Part shown: in pieces, positions 62,901-64,000 of the stretch
Position numbering within the stretch: position 1 is the first letter of the stretch
How the letters are laid out: each line of letters begins with the position of its first letter
DNA from: Bacteriovoracaceae bacterium
GTDB taxonomy: Bacteria > Bdellovibrionota > Bacteriovoracia > Bacteriovoracales > Bacteriovoracaceae
DNA: 64,000 nt
Direction: 5' to 3'
NCBI GenBank assembly: GCA_023701435.1
Contig: JAMPXB010000020.1
Coordinates: 1-64,000 of the forward strand
Translations under genes and position numbers: made by a program
Notes under the pieces: generated by a model
What the model was told of the DNA's origin: nothing
Databases searched by the model: none
What the model saw: the letters and a program-made list of their open reading frames with translations, nothing else

Positions 62901-64000
62901 CCATAACCGCCATTACCGGCAAGTCCCATAGTCGTCGCTTCATTTTTACTTAAGTAGGCCCACAAAGACAGGGTTACTGAGATAGTTGGCCTTAAAGTTG
63001 AAGTATTTTCAGTGAAAAGATAACTATTGGTTCCGGATAATTTCAGCGCTTCTTTATTGCGCCCGGTGACCATCGTCACTTCCGCTAAATCCCAGCGGTA
63101 AAGGTGGCTGCTGCCTTTAGCATCAATCACCCGATTTTTATTCAGATGTGTTTTATCCATCGTCCAGTAGGCAATGGGGTTAGGAAGGTTACTGATTACC
63201 GGATCAAATATAAACGAAATATCCCGTGGGAGAGCGTTTATGTTACCGGCGGCATCCTTAAACCACACCGATAAGGTGTAGGAACCGGCAAGATCTACAT
63301 CATAGGCGATGGAACCAATGGCCTCGGAGCAGTTTTGCCACTCCGGAAGCCCAATATCAGGACTCACGTAAGGATCAGGATATCTTGATGACTCAACATA
63401 AATCTGGTCCACGTCAGCACAACTGGTGATCGTGAGTCGTGCCGGAGCTTGCGTCAAGGTCGGAGCTCCTTCCACAATTACTGGCGGTCGCGGCGGTGGA
63501 GTGGTATCAGGCGTGACATTGATTATGAAATTTTTTTGAAATGATGTGGAACTGACGTTCCCGGCAGTATCTTTAAAAAAAGCATAATAAGTGTAAGCTC
63601 CGTCACCAAGAGAAGGCGTCTGAAAAGTGCCCATCGAGGTATTACAACTCTGCCAATAAGGATCATCCACGGCCGGAGGTGTGTTCAGATTGGAAAGAAT
63701 CATGCCGGAGATCTCATCTTCGGGATAAGTGCGAGCGGCAGCAACTCCACTCGCCCCTGCCGCGTGCATCAGCACTAAGGTGAGAGAGGTATCAGATTCA
63801 ACGGATTTAATTTTTAATGACTGCCCGGCAATTTTTATAAAATCTCCGGCGACGAGTTCAGTATTAAAGAGCGTTCCACTCCCCGTGACGATGCTGCCGC
63901 TGGCGGCAACACTCACCGTTCCGGTTAAGGCTGCATCAGGTTTAGGAAGACAGGTATTCAACGTAAAAGAAGCTCGCGAAGCATTGTTTTCAATCGTCTC
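50930..64000 (-). CDS. Giant LamG/Ig-like repeat surface protein (5' end outside window)
   Basis: More than 4,350 residues; the frame stays open to the window end, so the TTG at 63961 is probably not the start. It is built from about twelve repeats, each made of a Cys-containing Ig-like module (for example LPNCGDAKFIYI then DWQLCNT, ending KIWTKDEYDNIS) and a LamG/concanavalin-like module (MYYTLDDNH ... YIDGGLYVAEDY ... GVLDEVVVWDDAL). A third module, TGTVSV...TGSGT, occurs at about 63.9, 55.9 and 53.4 kb. LamG modules bind sugars or proteins, so adhesion to prey or surfaces is a reasonable inference. No anchor or secretion signal is visible at the C-terminus (KGVAGDPLIP); secretion type unknown. 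Confidence 0.9.
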   Translation of the reverse strand, partial: ETIENNASRASFTLNTCLPKPDAALTGTVSVAASGSIVTGSGTLFNTELVAGDFIKIAGQSLKIKSVESDTSLTLVLMHAAGASGVAAARTYPEDEISGMILSNLNTPPAVDDPYWQSCNTSMGTFQTPSLGDGAYTYYAFFKDTAGNVSSTSFQKNFIINVTPDTTPPPRPPVIVEGAPTLTQAPARLTITSCADVDQIYVESSRYPDPYVSPDIGLPEWQNCSEAIGSIAYDVDLAGSYTLSVWFKDAAGNINALPRDISFIFDPVISNLPNPIAYWTMDKTHLNKNRVIDAKGSSHLYRWDLAEVTMVTGRNKEALKLSGTNSYLFTENTSTLRPTISVTLSLWAYLSKNEATTMGLAGNGGYGLKLQGGNLQFYASGEGNVVSVPTSSYESGWRHIVGTSDGRYLKLYLDGKQVGATLDLGSAANLVYGSSQLFVVGGLTDGAGSNPLASGLFTEKLDEVVVWNQYFTDQMVLDHYIDSYNNYKVRQDSTPSAAITNATFYGEFLQNALITLPNCGDAKFIYINETTHPPLVDSPDWQLCNTVKGGIIHKNLSQGPHELKIWTKDEYDNISSGYYKLDTIITDIAYQAPGVMYYTLDDNHTSIASVFDLFSGHNAIAVGADASQSAIQNEGYRFVRASSDFIERKYAYYAQPTEKLTMSIWVNLVQNNNLRQVLAGTRTTNHGYAIEIDQVANELRFVVETSGGPRYAAIPTSAYSSGFHNIIGTYDGRYVKLYIDGGLYVAEDYTNNLAVQYNCLGSFMVGAGASCNTGPVAGTHFNGVLDEVVVWDDALTAQTIYDFFNGQDSVPPDSVPVTPKNNDYTVGVPIARLNVSDCNDIASVYVTLSNVPPLADIANWQACSESGDRVKTPLLETGSNDVKVWFKDMAGNVSLTSTNLNLNFVYDFTIPDPNSYWTLDNVNVDGVAAFDVVSGKDGMITGAVATTGKVDEGRSFNGSDQFIEVPFDASFQPTNQLTLSVWFKVPSFGVAERVLVGNLNDGGYALVLQNNELHFRVQVDGVVETISTPTAAFGDDIWHHAVGIYDNGTLRLFVNGQEILPAVSVAATDKSIDYNNSNSLVMAAGAPVTSGHNNSFFTGELDEVAFWNVALSDTVVAEIYDRGVEEDQVYYKVTPPEIPINLNITYYNSLVSRANLTVSSCTDLDYIIVTKDEFPPDKNDPDWQRCNILVGGLLSKELETSDSFGKLWTKDNYGNISRTFEYVPITTPYDKPISRPVVHWTFDNDHYLAGSRTAFDRLGQINLKSETLLNALNDGSCRYLQGHDPNNSVLLTNQSGVLRESFQFRLEGSEKRPTILRANHPQNGKVKPLDKLSVAAWVYIVGSSSSPDKHIVSNMVNGKGWALRIQAANLDDKGLRFTVNTTAGIVEPYLETKNIATGWHLVVGTFDGQKASLFMDGIFVKSFSLPTPGQITYESGVNTFVGSQASTTSLPTRWETYRDDNMCPAMISVAPGVITDNSYYENKIDEIIIWDNDLSKLEVSSLYHNGADILYETDVAPPPLPLLTLENTRPGMFSNKAYFSLSSCNLASPLGDVISGVLVNEGTMPDKQDERWESCRTRLGSFGLENLTPGGHTITVWFKDLAGNVTPVSADLVVEFIDGLFPSANAVWPLDATHSISKYSRETIDDKVHDLLMVNIDTPLNPNAKAVAGKVNEGIDLAATSATNGAFLSATSTKLLRPVNYFSVGGWFYLTSGDTATKVLIDQHRFVSATQRNGYKLYMSGGQLRLTNELDIAGTVNMSVATSTYTTGWHHVVGIFTGWEMKLYIDGVERGSSGLLMERDFIRYDAITDFRIGAESEVNANPSSYFNGMVDEIALWGFDLSPAQVLTAFTAPDSNSHIYAPLAAPSNVDNAFIYHYDNFGSRARMTILNCTNTPYIFVTAQDAAVPHKADPDWRNCRTEKGAILSTKLPIGTTFVDVYAKNSDGIISQAAGRKEILPVLFDYDLVLPITYFSFNEEHADTVEHDFIINNRGTRAGTPLRVANADGDALNFTLASQSVTSSTSKIFDLRAGLSFALWVDLTKGDSSTKLIVTRSGSAAADDTTLLLENGFLKFKVKTPTVSSYERATVLTEVIYPTSLIETGSHFVVASYDGLDLRLYLDATLVAIQNVGARNWSANTERIINMNGIGGFTVGAGVIGQIDEFMVFDRVLTEGEIIVWLRRYQDALNPTDLTPPALGRNISVFGTTFGANWPTDNSNPYFTIDDCNDINGIYISLSPVAPAFDDPGWQACTTAEAYLRSPTLNPGVNDVYFYYRDAHGNVSNGQQIEVAYNVPVRPDPVAYWDFDDDTLVGMKNYEPVNLLHAHTYGVQGADYVAGGVGKGINFDGARKYVEVEHDARIKPTDELSVSFWVNVPSSYLDRNADTLISNRSVGHEGFEFRWSCTPSNPFDATAAHGGCILNGLGDEEFFEFILNIDGQDVLIDFPQNQLGTGPMHIVGTFDGRFMRLYKNAILLKEKDLEYEGKITYDAVKNTSLIIGAKVGDFQQPIGGYFRGVIDEVAIFDTALYPDHVTDIYTNFIQAGNRLYTPSLVADIPAGTSYTIYEPGKKSFGSRLKITASDCTDTNMLLVNDNAITPPAANDENWQPCNTMAGGILSAPLTDSSTVTPVVWAKTFTGSVSATPRTLGQAFTIPAYVTDIPRPKVLWTLDSDFAGHSVGTAIKESLSWSDGVVDLLMAPTTTVTQLTGTVEISPGTAIVTGTATQFTTDLSVGDRIKIGHETAQIKQINNATELELMVNHLSGAAPLTPSYRIGNVNGSQSAIEGGYDFDGLTNFISIHPNAATNPMYDLTIAAWVELKKGETLHRHIVGNNQYFTTAEGAGSGLRIKNGELQFYVTAWTGSARVTYVAGIDTNIYSTGLHHVTGTYDGQDLKLYLDGVFVKKYAIPFFVADRYEIYHDDFSHWTIGAETDNDNAPATGSFFSGVIDDVQIWHAPLTEQQVYYVYEYGSNFLPDVISDGIAPSDPGIYLADGLTTSNMPWAYFTIPTCTGANGVEINAIYVNLGTDPAPNKDDVGWQFCSLDAAYVMSSILNRGSATINVYFRDEQGDISTPTPFTFTYDPPALIQPLAYYTFDAADRNGLWYFYDKAGTKHIRTKYSLSYSPIASGKRGDSWRRTESLGYGYPLDLTYRADYDAVKNYSASFWYKADEATSIDEVLLDQGQFRIIRTITDTIEVRTFAGNEWIKRSSARLTPLKWNHIAVVRNNNTLKIFLNGWLDSSHLVGTANLNANTGKMIMGKVPGSYDELVMYDSALTDAQVAYLYFKGEKLEEIDVFTPNLVVAPTPDYYWNFDNGQFVDPYLNSLTAVLPLKKVNVVATVQSEAKVGESFFFQRLEDNLNGGESQNTIGRQQYLESESAAPLALGNDFTISSWVKQPVPRGYYGTGTNAPHNDSTAIIDMWGADDINKAFTMTYTRGVGVTSSTAYEFQVRIGNNNYTVKTNNDSFEDGWAHLAVRRKGRILQFYINGIESDSIDMNNLGAVNIPALTRLRLGNSSLYSYYNIAGTVSVSAGSNVVTGTGTQFLTDLFVEKTGTVSVAPGTNAVVGNGTLFSTQYAVGNLIRLAGEYHQIAAITDATNLTLVTNHIVGASDEVMEKRSTNTIRIGLSNFKITSIDSDTQLTLSTSHPSGASNEFLGHNINSNDQTALDEYGYNGYLDEMAIWKSALTQRQIYDLHLKGNAGTAIPIMPVASVAGINGSTIFTSERGRLRLNDCNGFTHVWVGFTADAEPLDGASGDATYPGWVACSDGMEFDTPVLVDDSLNNLRLWFKTGTVVSTYTSDVDVTRATGDTTPPVIPGITMVTVTPTSESFARFTLNSCADIAGVYVGPSGSTPAATAGGWQNCTTTVGAILSPPLVAGLNNISLWFKDANHNISATTDFAVTYNEPAVPQAALYLTMDDEQMTPLSLFQREVINNELAKPVNASNISSGRVGVVNEAINFTTNAYFDMPYSNLTLTNVLSFFSWVNVAAPGIDSHLIGRWDGTPANDSFAIRIDSTGRVCLDLQTTASAGVWNTLAYKRVCSSSKISFASWQHIGVTRNGTNVEFFINNKLAGSAAVNSADFVASSLSVRVGAENRGGAIAAVEGMMDDLTLWTQVLTSDQRGAVYAKGLKDEPLFSESAPISPAIDPDHYWQFDSGSVLLDAIAGFDFVANSGAVLSPGGKIGDYLSFTLSESDVINTNNAAINLTGDFTLSVWVNPTSAATGDILAKWDSTTPEEQSFILHTSAAGIVSFTYQTAPSLVTGSISAQEGIPLNEWSHISVARKGSALYLYVNGKVQNLVDMGVESINNAANVPLSVGGNFFTGANYFNGGVDDLVLYKIYLQERKVRFNYDKGVAGDPLIP
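51500..63240 (-). repeat. Twelve tandem Ig-like plus LamG module pairs
   Basis: The start of each LamG module (YWTMDK, YYTLDD, YWTLDN, HWTFDN, VWPLDA, YFSFNE, YWDFDD, LWTLDS, YYTFDA, YWNFDN, LYLTMDD, YWQFDSG) lies near 63165, 62205, 61245, 60285, 59120, 58085, 57100, 56005, 54740, 54085, 52275 and 51560. The first four steps are almost exactly 960 bases; later ones vary between about 650 and 1800. The copies are diverged in DNA, so the duplication is old. Confidence 0.85.

Noticed and set aside
50960..63500. Many plus-strand open frames of 60-230 residues
   Set aside because: All lie opposite the giant LamG-repeat gene and have no family features or ribosome-binding sites.

Overview
The window looks like chromosomal DNA of a flagellated Gram-negative bacterium. 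It carries LPS heptosyl- and glycosyltransferase genes, beta-barrel-like secreted proteins, a flagellin gene and sigma-28-type promoters. The mixture of trmB-dnaG-rpoD, very large secreted modular proteins, CqsS/LqsS-like sensor kinases and recombinase relics points to Bdellovibrionota, most likely a Bacteriovorax/Peredibacter-like predator. That placement is inference from gene style, not from a marker gene.

Layout. 0-7.7 kb: a collagen-like membrane protein, a SET-domain protein, a twice-frameshifted outer-membrane protein gene containing a triple 8-bp repeat, the deletion-riddled remains of an NAD-dependent formate dehydrogenase, the anaerobic ribonucleotide reductase pair nrdG-nrdD, and a PAS histidine kinase. 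7.8-11.8 kb: a decayed mobile-element island bounded by two copies of a sequence that includes the 3' end of an initiator tRNA gene. It holds a 5'-truncated recombinase, a tiny hydrophobic peptide gene, a frameshifted gene, an IS3-type element fused to an IS1380-like fragment, and a DUF4160/DUF2442 pair. 11.9-20 kb: a small sigma-28-preceded gene, the minus-strand cluster M50 protease-scpA-scpB-rluB-RMD1-like, and a NUDIX gene followed by two related secreted proteins. 20-27.3 kb: a second small gene behind a sigma-28-type promoter, a DegT-type aminotransferase, flagellin, then trmB-dnaG-rpoD. 27.3-39.4 kb: a SWIM/SNF2 helicase, secreted proteins, a nitroreductase, a PQQ-type sugar dehydrogenase, LPS glycosyltransferases, galE-queC and folA.

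39.5-42.6 kb is an AT-rich, tightly overlapping operon: a 45-residue hydrophobic peptide, an alpha/beta hydrolase, a hexapeptide-repeat acyltransferase, a multi-pass membrane histidine kinase and a stand-alone receiver-like protein. A second receiver protein converges on it. I consider this the best candidate for an undescribed signalling cassette.

43.8-64 kb is dominated by surface or secreted proteins: a 1604-residue lipoprotein with Ig-like repeats and a propeller-like C-terminus, ugd, a 292-residue secreted protein, and a giant minus-strand gene (more than 4,350 residues, 5' end outside the window). The giant protein is built from about twelve repeats of a cysteine-containing Ig-like module plus a LamG/concanavalin-like module. 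The lipoprotein carries the same kind of cysteine module.

The only RNA gene I can support is the initiator tRNA. I found no CRISPR array, rRNA gene or convincing riboswitch.
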